A DNA stretch of 64,000 nucleotides from Neoceratodus forsteri (lineage: Eukaryota; Chordata; Ceratodontiformes; Ceratodontidae), in contig CM057452.1 of the NCBI GenBank assembly GCA_016271365.2, positions 1,242,881,001 through 1,242,945,000 on the forward strand, written 5' to 3'. Shown in pieces: positions 1-11,924 of this stretch (its first letter is position 1; the number at the start of each line of letters is the position of its first letter). The notes beneath the pieces are model-generated. The model worked only from the letters and a program-made list of their open reading frames with translations. It ran no database searches and had not been told where the DNA came from. Both the position numbers and the translations under genes were made by a program.

Positions 1-2528
1 GAACTGAGACCTTAAAATATTTGCAAAAATACTAGCTCTCAGGCTGGAACAGGTGCTCCTGGACCTTGTACACCCAGTCCGGACAGGGTTAATAAAAGTG
101 CGCCTCTTTTACCACAGTATCCGTCAGTTATTAAACGTTGTGTGGTGAGCCTCTAGACACTGAGGGGAGACGTATGTAATTTCCATGGACGCTGTAAAGG
201 CATTTGACCACCTGGAATGGGACTACTTCTTTGAGATGATGGCCCGGTATGGTCTGGGTGACAACTTTGTGGGGTTGGTCCAGGTGATGTACACATCCTC
301 TAGGGCATGGGTCCTGGTTAATGGTATGCTTTTGGATAGTTTTGGCCTGGCTAGGGGTATGAGGCAGGGCTGTCTCCTCTCCCCCCATTTGCGCTTGCTC
401 TGGAGCCATTTGCGATAGCCATTCAGCAAAATTGGCTGATTAAGCAGGTGAAGGATGGGTACGATCACATGCATAATGTTTCCCTTTATGCAGATGATAT
501 GCTCCTCTTTGTGAGACAGCCAGAAACTTCCATGCCCCTTTGTTGAAGCTTATTGCCTCTTTTGCCCAGTTCTCGAGATATAAGCTCAGTTTGGGTAAGT
601 CGGAACTACTCTGCTTTTCTGGTGGGGAGAGAAATTGGACAAGCATGTACTGTGGTTTAAAATTGGTGAATAAATGCTTTACTTATCTAGGAATCCAGGT
701 GGGCAGAACCCTAAGTTCTCTGTATGATCTAAACTACGCACCTATGATTAAAGTAGCAGACGTTCATCACTGGGGGGCCTTACAATACTGTGTCTTGGTA
801 GAATTAACCTTGTTTAAATGAACATTCCTCCCAGGCATCTGTATCCTATGCAAATGATACATGTTGTCCTTAGAAGAAAGGATATCAGGAGGGTGGAGGC
901 AGCATTTTCCCACTTTATTTGGAATGGTAAGAGGCCCAGAGCCTGTTTACAGTGTTTGAAGGGGAGCATGGAGAAGGGGGTCTCATTATTCCTGACCTTC
1001 AAAATTACTTCTTGACAACCCAGTATAGATATGTACAGAACTGGGTGAACAAGCTGGAGGTCGCTAGCTGGGTGGCTCTTGAGCAAATGGGGCTTCTGGT
1101 AGGCTCTGTGTGTATTTCACCATGCAGGGGCATAGAGCGTACTAGGAACTAGCTGAGGCTAATCCTTTGGTGCTAGTGGTCTTTGAGAGCTGGGAGCAAT
1201 TCTTTTGGGTGAGAGGCATATTGTGGATGGAGACCCTTTTACTCCCAGTGGTGAGGAACCCTTTCTTCATTCAGGGTCTGGAGGACCTTGAGTTTAGGGA
1301 ATGGGAATTAAAGGGGATCTGCAGCATAAGGGATCTATACTCTGGTGGGGGGACATCTGTTCTACTGCAGACATACAACGGCACTTGGGCTTAGGAAAAT
1401 TCAATTTTTCCAGGCACTTACAAATGTGGGCTTTTGTTAGGGGCACAGGTAGGGGAAGAATGTCCACCTCCCCACTAGAACAGGTGGAGCAGATGATCTA
1501 TAGGTCCAGGGCAGAACCTAGGGGTCTTATTCGGAAGGCTGCATGACTGGGGAGGCAGTTCTTCCCAGATCTCACAAAAAAAGTCTAAGACTTTCTGGGA
1601 AAGGGACCTGGGGAGAAAACTGGAGAAAGATACCTAGAAGATGATGCTGACACAACATATGAGACTGTTAGCATGTAATAGATTCGAAGAATTCTGCTAC
1701 AAATTTGTGCATCACTTGTATTGCCAACACCAAATAATACACAAATTTCATCCGGCTGTCTCCCCCCTTTGTGGCTGATGTGGTCAGGAGATGGGAACCT
1801 ATTATCACTGCTTCTGGTCCTGTCCTGTGGATCAGGTCTTTTGGAAGTCTGCTCTGTCTGAGGTGGAGGGGATGATGGGGAAATAACTCCTAATGGACCC
1901 CATGGTTTGCCTGTTTGGGTTGGAGGATCTAGGAGATGAGGCATGGTCACCATTGGTTAGATGGGGTTGAGTCTTGCTTGTCCTGGCCAGCCACTGTATA
2001 CTCAGTACATGGGTCTCCAATGTTGTTCCCACTGCGGCACAGTGGTGAACTTTGGTGGTACAGACTCTAGCATTGGAAAAACTCATTCTTGTGGTCAGGG
2101 GTAATGGGAGTTATTTTTTAAGATGTGGGAACCTTTTTTAACATCCCTTACTCCTGCAGAGGCTCTGATTATGAGAGAGGGCCTATGTGAATAGATCCTG
2201 GACCCCCCAAAGAGCTCCCTCCCAGTACCCCCACTGAATACACACCTAGTGGAGCCTCTCAGGTCTTAATGGGGGACTTCTTCTGGGCAAATCCAATATT
2301 CTGCACATTACATAAAATGATTATGATAGTGGCATGAATTGTAGTCAAAGAGAAGAATGAATTGGGATGTCTTTGGGCACCATTAGGAATATATAGTGAT
2401 ATGTATAGAAACTCTTGTTTATCATTTCTTTTTTTGTCTTTCTGTCTTTGGTTTACTTCTTGTTGTCATGGTATGTATTGATTGTTGTATTTTTTGAGAA
2501 ATCTTTAATAAAAATAATATGCAAAAAA
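1..2528 (+). mobile_element. L1/Tx1-clade LINE, ORF2 3' half, decayed, cut by window edge
   Basis: Remnant of a non-LTR retrotransposon polymerase that would reverse-transcribe its own RNA at a nicked target. The translation begins inside the RT fingers (a KILALRLEQ-type stretch near 20-60). It continues with the palm Asp in KAFD (197-208), RQGCLLSP (about 360-390) and the active site YADD (487-498, intact). L1-type C-terminal features follow: FIWNGKRPR near 915-940, GGLIIPDLQNY near 970-1010, and a Cys/His knuckle near 1766-1850 ending in YHCFWSC. The 3' end is an A/T-rich AATAAA-containing tail at 2500-2528. The frame changes repeatedly (about 410, 540, 820, 950, 1170), so the copy is dead. 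The GxRQGC form and C-terminal layout fit the L1/Tx1 clade and not CR1. The exact family is not identified. Confidence 0.85.
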
Positions 2529-3452
2529 ATTGGGTTTTTATTACCATAATAAGTCCTTCCCAAACTGTAAAGACAAGACAATGCTAGTGCAAGTCACATT
2601 TCTGCCTCTACTAGAGTATGGTAACATTATTTATAGAGGTGCCTCAGCCTCTCTTCTGGGGAAATTGGACGTGCTGTATCACAGAGTACTCCGTTTTATC
2701 TTTGAGCTACCTGCCCTTACACACCACTGTTGGCTTTATACATAAGTAGGGTGGCCTTCACTCAAAGCTAGAAGGTTAAGACTCCTAAACCTCTTGTCTC
2801 TCAAAGCATTGCATAACACACTATCTTCACACATCTCCTCTTTATTTACTAGATCCCAAGTTCCATGTTTGCTCAGATTACATAATATTATCTTGCTCAG
2901 CATACCCAAGCACTGTTCTAAATAAGGAAAGATGCTTTCAGTTGGGCTTCCCCCAAAGTGTGGAATGCTACCCAGAATATACTTAAACTGCACACAGTGG
3001 TTTGTCCCCACTCTTTAAAATCGCTTCTCAACCAATACTGTGTAGATGAATGTGCCTGCTACTAATCTTTGCATTTGCTTGAATTTATGCCTTGCGCCTG
3101 CAAACTGATCCATCATTCCTTTATTGATAAGTGTGTCCTCGAGTTGTTTTGTCTATGTCAGGCTACCTCAACAAACCTTGTCACATTAGCTGACATTGTA
3201 TCTAGACCAATATTTCCGCTATTTGTAATTTTTTTTCTTTCCTTTTGCTAATGTATTTTTGTCTTATTGTACAGTATACTATGTATTATCAGATTATATT
3301 GTATCTTTGTATGTCAAATACTGTAATATCCAGTTTTGTTAGCTTTGTTTACTTATTTCTTTTCAGTCCTAGCCAGGACCTCCTTGCAAATGAGCTCTTC
3401 TCAATCGAGTTATTCCTAGTAAAACAAACAAACAAATAAATTAATAAATAAA
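2529..3452 (+). mobile_element. L2-like LINE 3' end (polymerase C-terminus and tail)
   Basis: The frame at 2530-2745 carries the post-RT signature of L2/Rex-like LINEs: LPLLEYGNIIY, LDVLYHRVLRFI and THHC. The rest decays through 3050. The 3' untranslated part ends with the typical motif GACCTCCTTGCAAATGAG (near 3378-3396), followed by an A-rich repeat of AAAC/AAAT units (3420-3452). Two similar tails occur elsewhere in the window, near 24850 and 43010. The copy is 5'-truncated and abuts the L1 tail directly. The element clade (L2, Crack or similar) is uncertain. Confidence 0.72.
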
Positions 3453-3655
3453 TTGGTAGTACTAAGACTAACATGCAATGGCACATTACAGGGAAATATC
3501 TTAAGACTATTAAGTCATAGCTCTGTCTTGGAGCCACATGTATGAATAATTTCTCACGGAATTGGCATATTAAAAAACTATTACTGGATAGTAGGCAATT
3601 AGTAAACAGTATTTTCTGATTCAATATCAAATATGCTCCCGTCTGAAAATGCCAA

Positions 3656-4516
3656 TTGTTGGGCTATCTTAAATCTGGTGAGAGGGGGAATTCCACAGGA
3701 TTGGGGCTGCAGAAGAAAACACATGAGCTTCCAATGTCTTTAAGTGAATCCTGGGAACTTGCAACAAACCCTCATCCATGGAATGAAGGGAATGGGTGGG
3801 CCGGTAGGGACACAGGAGATCTTGCAGGTAACCAGGTCCCTGACCCTGTAGGTCTTTATAGATCAGCAGACAACTTTGAAGGAGATACACCATCTAACCA
3901 GTAGCCTGTGCAGACAGCGCAGCACAAGTGTAATGTGACACGATCTAGGTAGACCAGTCAACAATCTGGCCACCATATCCTGCACTAGCTGCAGGCTGCA
4001 CAGATCTACCCCTACTAGCCCAAGGTACAGAGCACTATAGTAATCCAGGTATGAGGTCACAAAGGCATGGACTAATGTCGGCAGATCAGGGTGTTTAACC
4101 CGGGTGATGTTTCTCAGATGGTTAAAGAGGCCTTGAGCACAGCTGACACCTGTGGTTTAAGCATCGGGCCACAGTCCAAAACAACATCAAGATTCCTCAT
4201 CCGATCAGAAACGAACAACTGGGAGTCCCTGAGCCTAAGCCTTGAGACTTGACCAGATTGCACCCTCATCCCCTGGTGACCAGGTTCCAGCAGCAGCACC
4301 TCAGTTTTATCAGGGTTCAACCTCAACCAATTCTCCCTTATCCTGTCTTGGATCTCATCCAGGCAGGTGTTCAATACTGAGACTGTCTCTTGCTGCTTGG
4401 GTGCAAAGGACATGTAGAGCTGAGTATCACCTGCATAACAGATAATCTCAGCCTGTATTGCCTTATGATGTCCCTTAGTGGTAACATGTACACTGCAAAC
4501 AACATGGGGGACAGGG
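3656..4516 (-). mobile_element. L2-like LINE, 3' segment of a copy split by two CR1s
   Basis: Read on the minus strand, 4413-4114 gives the end of the RT domain (RLNPDKTEVLLL, then a decayed LGV-type motif). Positions 4060-3669 give the C-terminal domain (SYLDYYSALYLGL, LQLVQDMVARLLTG, LIYKDLQGQGPGYLQDLL, AAPILWNS). The matching upstream parts lie at 7099-8156 and 9553-10005, so this is one insertion later interrupted twice. The frame is broken several times. The RT catalytic dyad falls near 4420-4445 and is degraded (VMQV where YADD is expected). The 3' limit is approximate. Confidence 0.82.
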
Positions 4517-7098
4517 CAGAGGAACGGTGGTGGTGTTGGGGGACTTAAACATGCCAGGAACAGACTGGGAGACTATGACATCCTCTGTGACCAGGGAACA
4601 GAGGTTGTTGGGTGTCTTTCAAGATGCGTTCCTAACTCAGCAGGTGAGGGAACCGACCAGGGAGGCGCTGGTACTGGATGTGGTCCTGGCAGACAGTGAC
4701 CAGATTGGGGGCTTGGAGGTAAGGGACCCATTGGCGGGGAGTGACCATGCCACGGTCTGGTTCTGCCTGGACCTAGGAGGGGTAGAAGGCTGCACAAAGA
4801 CGGAAGTAACCGACTTCAGGGGGGCGGATTTTAAGGAAATGGGAAGGATCCTTAAGGAGCATTTGGATGGGATTGGGTCAGACATGGACGCTGATAGTAG
4901 GTGGGAAATCATCAGGAGAGGGGTGCAGGATGCTACCAGCACCTGTGGAAGAGTAAGACGAAAATGTGGTAGGGCACAAAAACCCTGTTGGTGGACCAGG
5001 GAGGTCCAGGAGGTGGTGCGGGGAAAGAAAGCAGCCTATAAGCAATTCAAGTGCTCAAGGAGTGAAAGAGATTGAGGGGAGTACGAGCTGATGGCTAGAA
5101 GGGCCACTAGAGTGGTGAGGGCGGCTAAGGCAAGGAAGGAGCAGAACCTGGCCAGGGAAATTGAGAGGAACAAGGGTTCTTTAGATACATTGGGGAAAAC
5201 GAAGGTGAAGGGGCAGATTAGCAGGATTAAATCAGGGAGAGATGGGCACAAGACCGGGGAGCAGGCTGAGGTACTAAATGAGTACTTCACCTCAGTTTCA
5301 CCAGGGAAAATGGGGTGCTGCATCATCGTGGGAGGAGACAGAGATACTGAGGAGGGGGACCTTACCAATCGGCAGGTCTGGGGAGAGGGAAGGCATCACT
5401 GGCAGGTGGGGAGGGCTAAGCAGGGAGAAGAGGTACCGGAAGTGAAATCACAGCAGAGAGAGTGAGGGAAGCCCTCAGCTCCCTTAAGACGGAGAAAGCA
5501 CTGGGGCCAGATAAATTACATCCCAGAGTGCTGAAGAAACTTGCAGATGTCCTGGCGAAACCCCTGGCAGAGCTTTTCACCATCTCTCTGAGGACAGGGT
5601 GGGTGCCCCAAGACTGGAGGGTGGCTCATATGGTGCCTATTCACAAGGGGGGATCAAGGGAGGTGGCAGGGAACTACAGGCCTGTCAGCCTGACATCGGT
5701 GGTGGGCAAGGTGATGGAGGGCATTGTCAAGGAGAGGCTGGGGGGGACCTGGATAAGTCAGGGTGCCTGGATGATAGACAGCATGGATTCATCCCGGGGA
5801 AATCATGTCAGACAAACCTGGTGGCGTTCTATGACTGGGTGACAAGTGCCTTGGACCTGGGTAGACCAGTGGATGTCCTCTTTCTGGACTTCGGCAAGGC
5901 ATTTGACTCTGTTCCTCATGTGGGCCTGTTGGATAAGCTGGGAGAAATGGGGGTGGGGAACCAGGTGATCAGATGGATAGGCAATTGGCTCCAAGACCGG
6001 ACCCAGAGGGTCGTAGTTGGTGGGATAGTCTCATCCCCAAGGAGGGTCAGTGGGGTCCCACAGGGATCAGTCCTTGGGCCCCTTCTGTTCAATGCCTACG
6101 TATCTGACATAAGGACAGGAATCAGGAGTGAGATGAGTCTCATTGCAGATGACTCAAAACTGGGGGCGGTGGTGGATGGGGAGGAAGGGAGGGTGGCCCT
6201 ACAGGGGGACTTGGAGGCTCTGGAAAGATGGTCTAGAAAGTGGAAGCTGAGGTTCAATACAGGGAAGTGCAAGGTACTCCACCTGGGGGCCAGAAACCCA
6301 GGCCAAGTGTACACCCTGGGGGGGAAATGCTTCAAGTCTCGATGGCTGAGAGGGACCTCGGGGTGGTGGTGGATGTCAAGACGAACAACTCTGAGACTTG
6401 TAGGAAGGCAGCAGCCAAGGCCAACAGGATGCTGGGATGCATCGCTGGGGATCACCTCAGAAGGAGGAAGTGATACTCCCTCTATATAACTGCTTGGTGA
6501 GGCCGCACCTTGAGTACTGCGTGCAGTTTGGAGGCCACACTTAAAAGGGACATTAACCTCCTGGAGAGGGTCCAGAGGAGGGCAACCAAAATGATTTGGG
6601 GCTTGGGGGACAGGACCTATGAGGAGAGGCTCGAAGAGCTAAATATGTACACATTGGAAGAGAGAAGGGACCGGGGACATGATAGAGGTCTTCAGGTACA
6701 TGAAGAGGGTAAATAGGGGAGGAACAGTCAGGGTGCTTTGAAGGAAGGAGGAAGGGGCCACTAGAGGGCATGGGTGGAAGCTGGAGGGGGAAGATTCAGG
6801 GGAGAAAGGAGGAGGTGCTACTTCACTGAGAGGGTGGTGGAGCCATGGAATGCACTGCCTAGGGGGCTGGTGGAGGCAGAGACAGTGGAGGGGTTCAAGA
6901 GGGGGTGGGACAGGTACAGGGGAAGGGTTCTGGAAGCAGAATCCAATGCAGCAAGAATATCCGGAACTGGGAAGGGAGAAGCCAGAGAAGGAGAGGGGGA
7001 CAGCAAGGTCAGCACCCAGGGTGGGAGCTGACCAAACGAGCAGACATGAAAGACCGTTAGGCCTATTCTACTGGCATTTTACTATGTTAGTATGTTAG
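4517..7098 (+). mobile_element. CR1 LINE (family A), 5'-truncated, nearly full ORF2, nested in L2
   Basis: The longest CR1 copy here. It opens inside the endonuclease domain (LGDLNMPGTDWE at about 4533, GSDHATVWF at about 4738). The EN-RT linker (TDFRGADF) follows, then the RT: GPDKLHPRVLKKLADVLAKP from 5495, NYRPVSLTSVVGK near 5670, FLDFGKAFDSVPH near 5885 and [20 protein letters not shown] near 6050. The active site is IADD (6142-6153), with Ile in place of the usual Phe/Tyr but both Asp present. The C-terminal [14 protein letters not shown] is near 6560. The 3' end is a short direct repeat TATGTTAGTATGTTAG. At least four frame changes are present. The flanks share GACA, and the L2 frame resumes on either side, which marks the insertion points. 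Confidence 0.9.
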
Positions 7099-8156
7099 AC
7101 AAAATGCAGCCCTGCAGGACCCCACACGGCAGGGACATGTGAGCTGTGGAATTAACCCCAGACACCAGATGTTGAGACATGCCAGTGAGATAAGATCTAA
7201 ACCAATTGTGGACTGTACCCATCAGTCCACAGCATACCTGCAGGCACTCCATCAGCACCCCATTGTTCATGGTATCAAACGCTGCCTAGAGATCCAGGAT
7301 AACAAGGATGGAACATCTCCCCTGATCGTTCACTGCCAGGAGATCATATAGCACCCAAACAAGGGCAGTCTCAATACTATGCCTTTTCCTGAATCCAGAC
7401 TGGAGAGGCTCGTAGATGATGTGGGCTGTAAAATAGGCCTGAAATTGAATGGCCACCACCTTCTCAATAACCTTCCCCACAAAGGGAAGGTTAGAGACAG
7501 GTCTGTAGTTTGGCAGAAGTCTGCAACTAGTAAAGGTTTTTTTTAGGAAGGGCCTTACAACTGCCTTCTTCAGGGACCTGGGAAAGACCCCCAACACCAG
7601 AGAACATTGGACTATCTTGGCTAAGACTAGGCCGATGACATCAGTGCACCCCACAAGGAGGTGCATTGGTCCTAGATCCAAACTACAGTAGGCTGTCTGT
7701 AACTCCCGGATGACCTTCATGACACCTTTTACAGCTACCTGGTTGAAGTTTGACCAGATGGACTGAGTGCCTGTGACCTCACGCCCTTCACCACACCACA
7801 CCGCACATTTGTGTGCACTAATTGGATTTCTGATCTGATGAGCAATCTTATCAGCAAAAACAGAGCAAACTCATCACATCTCAACTGCGAAAATGCTCCC
7901 CTGGACCAAAGACAGGCTGGATTACAAAGCCTGTCCATGGTGGGGAAGAGCTGAGCCAGTCTGTTAATTGCTGCAGCAATCTCCTTGGACAGAAACTCTG
8001 CCTTCTAATAGGACATTGCTGATTGATAGTCTTTATAATGGGCCATCAATATAAGCTTGTCCTTCCCCAAGCCAGATCTCCACCAGCACCATTCCAGCCT
8101 TCGATCCCTCCTCCTCATCTCTCTGACAGTCTTTTCAAACCAGAGGGACCTCTAAT
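7099..8156 (-). mobile_element. L2-like LINE, middle segment (EN-RT linker and RT fingers)
   Basis: The minus strand at 7938-7735 gives the linker before RT (CDEFALFL..). Positions 7801-7286 give RT blocks: LLPNYRPVSNLPFVGKVIEK (near 7520-7460), LQSGFRKRHSIETALVW and ILVILDL (LLDLSAAFD-like). Positions 7270-7082 continue with NWFRSYLTG and GVLQGCILS (GVPQGS block). The next residues of that block resume on the far side of the plus-strand CR1, at about 4515, so the CR1 interrupts this LINE inside the RT gene. The 8156 boundary abuts the minus-strand CR1. Confidence 0.87.
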
Positions 8157-9552
8157 ACTAACATACTATTTGTCAGCAGATTAGGCCTTATGGTCTATCG
8201 AGTCTGCTTGAACCTTAGATCCTTAGTTGGGTGCCGAGGCCCTCCCATCCCTTGTGCTCCAGAAACCCCTATCATCCATCCCCACCCCCCTGGGACAGGC
8301 CATCATCTGATACATCCACTTTCTGTGTCTGTCCCACCCTCTTGAAGCCCTCCACTGTGGACCTCTGAACCAGCTCACCAGGCAGTGCATTCCAAGGGTC
8401 CACCACCTCTCAGTTAAAACCTCCTCCTCTTTTCCCCCTCACCCTTCCACCTTCCAACTTCAAACCATGCCCTCTGGTGATATCTCCTGCTTTAGTCTAA
8501 AGATCACCTCCATGTTTACTCTATTTATTCCCTTGAGGTACTTGAAGACCTCAATCATGTCCCCCCTATCTCTCCTCTCCTCCAATGAAAACAGGCAGAG
8601 CTCCTCAAGTCTGTCCTCATAAGTCAAATCCCCTAGCCCTCATATCATCTTTGTTGCCCTCCTCTGTACCCTCTCCAGGAGATGTATGTTCCTGTTCAAG
8701 TGTGGTCTCCAGTACTGTACACAGTACTCAAGGTGTGGTCTAACCAGTCCATTGTACAGTGGCAGAATCACTTCCTTGCTCCTAGAGGTGATCCCCCTTA
8801 TGATACATCCCAACATCCTGTTTGCCTTGCTAGCCACTCTCCTGCACTGCTCAGAGTTATTCATACACATCCACCATGACCCCTAGGTCTTTTCCCCATT
8901 GAGGGCCTCCAGCCCTCCCTCCCTCCCAGGGTGTACCTGTGTTTAGGGTTTCCCTGACCAAGATGCAACACCTTGCACTTGGTGATATTGAAATTTAATT
9001 TCCATGTGTGAGCCCAGCTTTCCAGGGTGTCCAGGTCCCCTTGCAGGGCCAGCCTCCCCTCTTCTCCCTCAACTACTGTTCCCATCTTGGAGTCATCCAC
9101 GAAGAGACTCATTTCACACCCTATACCTTCCCTGATGTCCGATATGTATGCATTAAACAGGATCGGACCCAGGACTGAACCCTGCAGTACCCCACTACCA
9201 ACCTCTCTAGGGTTCAAGAGCTCCCCACAGACCACTACTCTCTGGGTGCATCCAGCTAGCTAGTTTTCAATCCATCTGACCATCAAAGGGCCTACTCCTA
9301 GCCCCATCAGTTTCTCCACCAGACCATTGTGGGGGACAGAGTCAAACGCCTTGCTGAAGTCCAAGAATAATACATCCACAGGCTTTCCCCTGTCCAGTTC
9401 TGATGTTACCCATTCGTAGAACTCCACAAGGTTGGTTTGACATGATCTACCTGGCACAAACCCATGTTGCCAACTATCCAGACCTCCCACCTCCTCCAAG
9501 TACACCCCCAATCGTTCCTTTAGTATACTCTCCATTAATTTTCCCACCACCG
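8157..9552 (-). mobile_element. CR1 LINE (family A), RT and C-terminal part, nested in L2
   Basis: Read on the minus strand: SVVGKLMESILKERLG (9550-9500), QHGFVPGRSCQTNLVEF, VDVLFLDFSKAFDSVPH (about 9390-9320), then RT blocks ending in the active site FVDD (9092-9103; Val replaces Ala, both Asp kept). LQGDLDTLESWA follows, and the C-terminal [17 protein letters not shown] and [11 protein letters not shown] lie at 8780-8640. The 3' end (left side, near 8157) is the AGTATGTTAGTA-type tail shared with the copy at 4517-7098. The flanking L2 shares AGGGAC-like bases on both sides. Frameshifts near 9250 and 8870 disable it. Confidence 0.88.
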
Positions 9553-10005
9553 AGGGGACAAACACGGACAGTCGAAATAGAGTTGAGGGTCTCAGCAATA
9601 ACCCTATTATAGGTCAGAACCTATTCCCCCAGCTCCTTGCACACACTCATTGGGCTTGATAGATCCAGCACTGCCATGAGACACTGAGCAGTCAAACCCC
9701 TTAAAGGGCGGTACTGGACCATCTCTGTAGGGGAAGGTCTATTTGGGGGTCCTCAAATGAGAACCTTACAGTATGGTTGTCTGAGCATGCAACTGACTCC
9801 ATCATAAGGTCAAAGACCTCCATGCCCAGCAGGAAGACAAGGTCCAATGAATGGCCGTGTATATGGGTTGCAGAGGTGGCAACCTGTGTCAAGTCCAACA
9901 AAGACTTCAGTTGGAGGAAGTCTTGACCAAGTAGCAAGAGTTCATCATCGATCCAGGCTTTTAAGTCACACTAAATAATCCATCTGGGTGATTCCAATAC
10001 TATGT
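9553..10005 (-). mobile_element. L2-like LINE, 5' segment (endonuclease C-terminus)
   Basis: The minus strand at 9937-9701 encodes the end of an apurinic-like endonuclease: THIHGHSLDLVFLLG followed by ACSDNHTVRFSF, equivalent to the family THxxGHTLDLVF...SDHxxI blocks. The terminal His-containing SDH motif reads SDN, so the catalytic His is displaced or lost. It forms one ancient insertion with 7099-8156 and 3656-4516. The 5' end near 10005 is approximate because similarity fades. Confidence 0.75.
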
Positions 10006-11178
10006 GAGCAAAGGTATTACTGTTAGCCGTAAGTATTTGAAGGTTATTAAACAAACTCTTTCAGATAGTGCTCAACAACTGGATACGGAAAATATCAGCA
10101 AACTAAAATGTTCCAGCTCTTTGGTTAATAATATTAAGCAACATTCATTTAACATCTTATCTTAAGCAGACACAAGTTCCTGCTGAAAGGAAAATAGTGA
10201 CACAATATTGTTTTTGAATTACCACCGTGTGAAATTTTAGAGAAAAGGTACTCTAAAAACCTAGAAACTTCTATTTCTGAGATAACATGAATGCAATCTT
10301 GGATGCACAGAAAATTTATATCATGTTATGATAATGTGTCCCTGGCATAATAATACCAGGGGAAATATATTCAGAAAATGTCTTGCAAAGTTACATTTTC
10401 CATCTAAGTACATTTAAGATCAATTACTCCACAATGAACATGTTAAAATTTAAAACATGTTTGACACATTTCTCTTAGATGCTTTTAGAATCAAAGAGAA
10501 GCAGTTATGTGTCTTTGCTTCTGGTTAGTAATGCTGGCAGGTCACTACTTGAATTAGTAAAGGTCTCACATTGATTTCTGAAGCTTACCTTGTCATATCT
10601 AGTAGTATTGATAGCCAGATAGTTTGAGGTGACATTTACCTATATGAGTTAGATAGGATATTATATTAAAAATCTGGGATTTCTAGACTGTTGTCCGGAT
10701 TAGATGCTGAGACTCAGCATTTGCTAATACTCTATTACAAATGGGCATCAGCATATGGTTTCTGACCCCCATTTGAGATAATGGGATAAATGTTTTTTTT
10801 TTTGTTGTTGTCCTTGCTGACTTTTGGTCATTAGGATTTGGGAATACTGAGGTTTCTATCCTTTGTTTACATGCTTGTTATAAAGCATGTTTTGCCTACG
10901 GTGTATCAAGCTGGTGCATACAATTGTGACAGCATTAGTATATGTATAATAACGTTGGCTGTGTGGGCTAGTACCTTTATATTGTGGGCTAAGGTATGTG
11001 TAAATGTAATGATTTGTAAGACTATAAATTGCATTGACTATATTGATGTTTTGTTTTTAATTACATGCACTTTAATCTGTGTTACTGGTTATCATGCTTT
11101 TATTATCTATTATTATTATATTTGTATTATTTTATGACTGTAAAGGCTACATAGTTGAACAATAATAAACTACAGCAC
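10006..11178. other. No recognised feature
   Basis: A/T-rich sequence with a T-run near 10793-10803. A 99-codon open frame at 10838-11137 is hydrophobic and low-complexity, and it lacks any family motif or neighbouring signal. I see no gene or repeat I can name here. Confidence 0.5.
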
Positions 11179-11206
11179 CTGTCTGTCTGTCTGTCTGTCT
11201 ATCTAT
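11179..11206. repeat. (CTGT)n microsatellite
   Basis: Five to six CTGT units followed by two CTAT variants. Nothing recognised follows to about 11655. Confidence 0.9.
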
Positions 11207-11655
11207 TTGAAGGTTAATGAAGGCACTGTAGTGGAGTGTGGCATATTATGGGATTCAATAAAGTTCTCACACAGGAAAAATTATAGCCTGTGCAGCAAAA
11301 TGTAGGAAGTGGTGGGGAGAGCAGTCTAGAGAACTGGAAAAAACAATCAAAACCCCCACAAAGGTGAACAAACAGATTTCTATCATAGAAATCTAAATAA
11401 CCTCTTTTACAAGAATGAGACGATCTGAACAATCTGAACAACAAACAGGTAGAAAGTGTCTCTAATAAAGGTACTATGAACATGATACTATGCATGGAAA
11501 CATTCTAGCCTATAGCAGCTCAAAAAAGAAACTCAGGACAGGTTCATTCTGTATATAATTTCAGACACAGGAGTTCCTCTTGAAGATCAGAAAGACATCA
11601 ACAATGAAATGTATTTATTTTTGTAGGGTATACTCCTCCAGAGAAGGTAATCCAC

Positions 11656-11905
11656 TGGCCAGGGCATGGATTAGTGGATGGATACATCTCATCTGGCAGT
11701 CTCAAAAACATTATTTTGCACTTCTTGGCTAGGAAAGACATACTAAGCTGAGGATTGTTTCCAGGTGAACCCTGGAAGAACAGGGTAGGTGACTTGCTAA
11801 TGGTCATATACTGTAGCATGCAAGTGGTGGCTATGGGATTCAAACCCATTCCTATAGGTTTGCAGCTCATTCCCTTTCACCACTACATTATACTGCCTCC
11901 CTGAA
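11656..11905 (-). mobile_element. CORE-SINE / MIR-like SINE
   Basis: On the minus strand the head near 11905 reads like a tRNA promoter: an A-box-like TAATGTAGTGG, then a B box GGTTTGAATCCC. After it comes a core resembling the mammalian MIR consensus (reverse complement of AGGTGACTTGC..AAGGTCA). Related copies lie at 28685-28815 and 57885-58075, also on the minus strand. Such SINEs are transcribed by RNA polymerase III and move with LINE enzymes. Family assignment rests on recall of the MIR pattern only. Confidence 0.65.
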
Positions 11906-11924
11906 TTACAGTATAGACTGCACA

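Noticed and set aside
4517..7098. Treating the CR1 endonuclease/RT frames as host genes
   Set aside because: Blocks belong to one LINE ORF2 with several frameshifts and a CR1 tail.
10838..11137. 99-codon hydrophobic frame
   Set aside because: Looks like a membrane protein but is A/T-rich, Ile/Cys-rich and ends in a Tyr/Ile run. No family pattern and no flanking exon signals.
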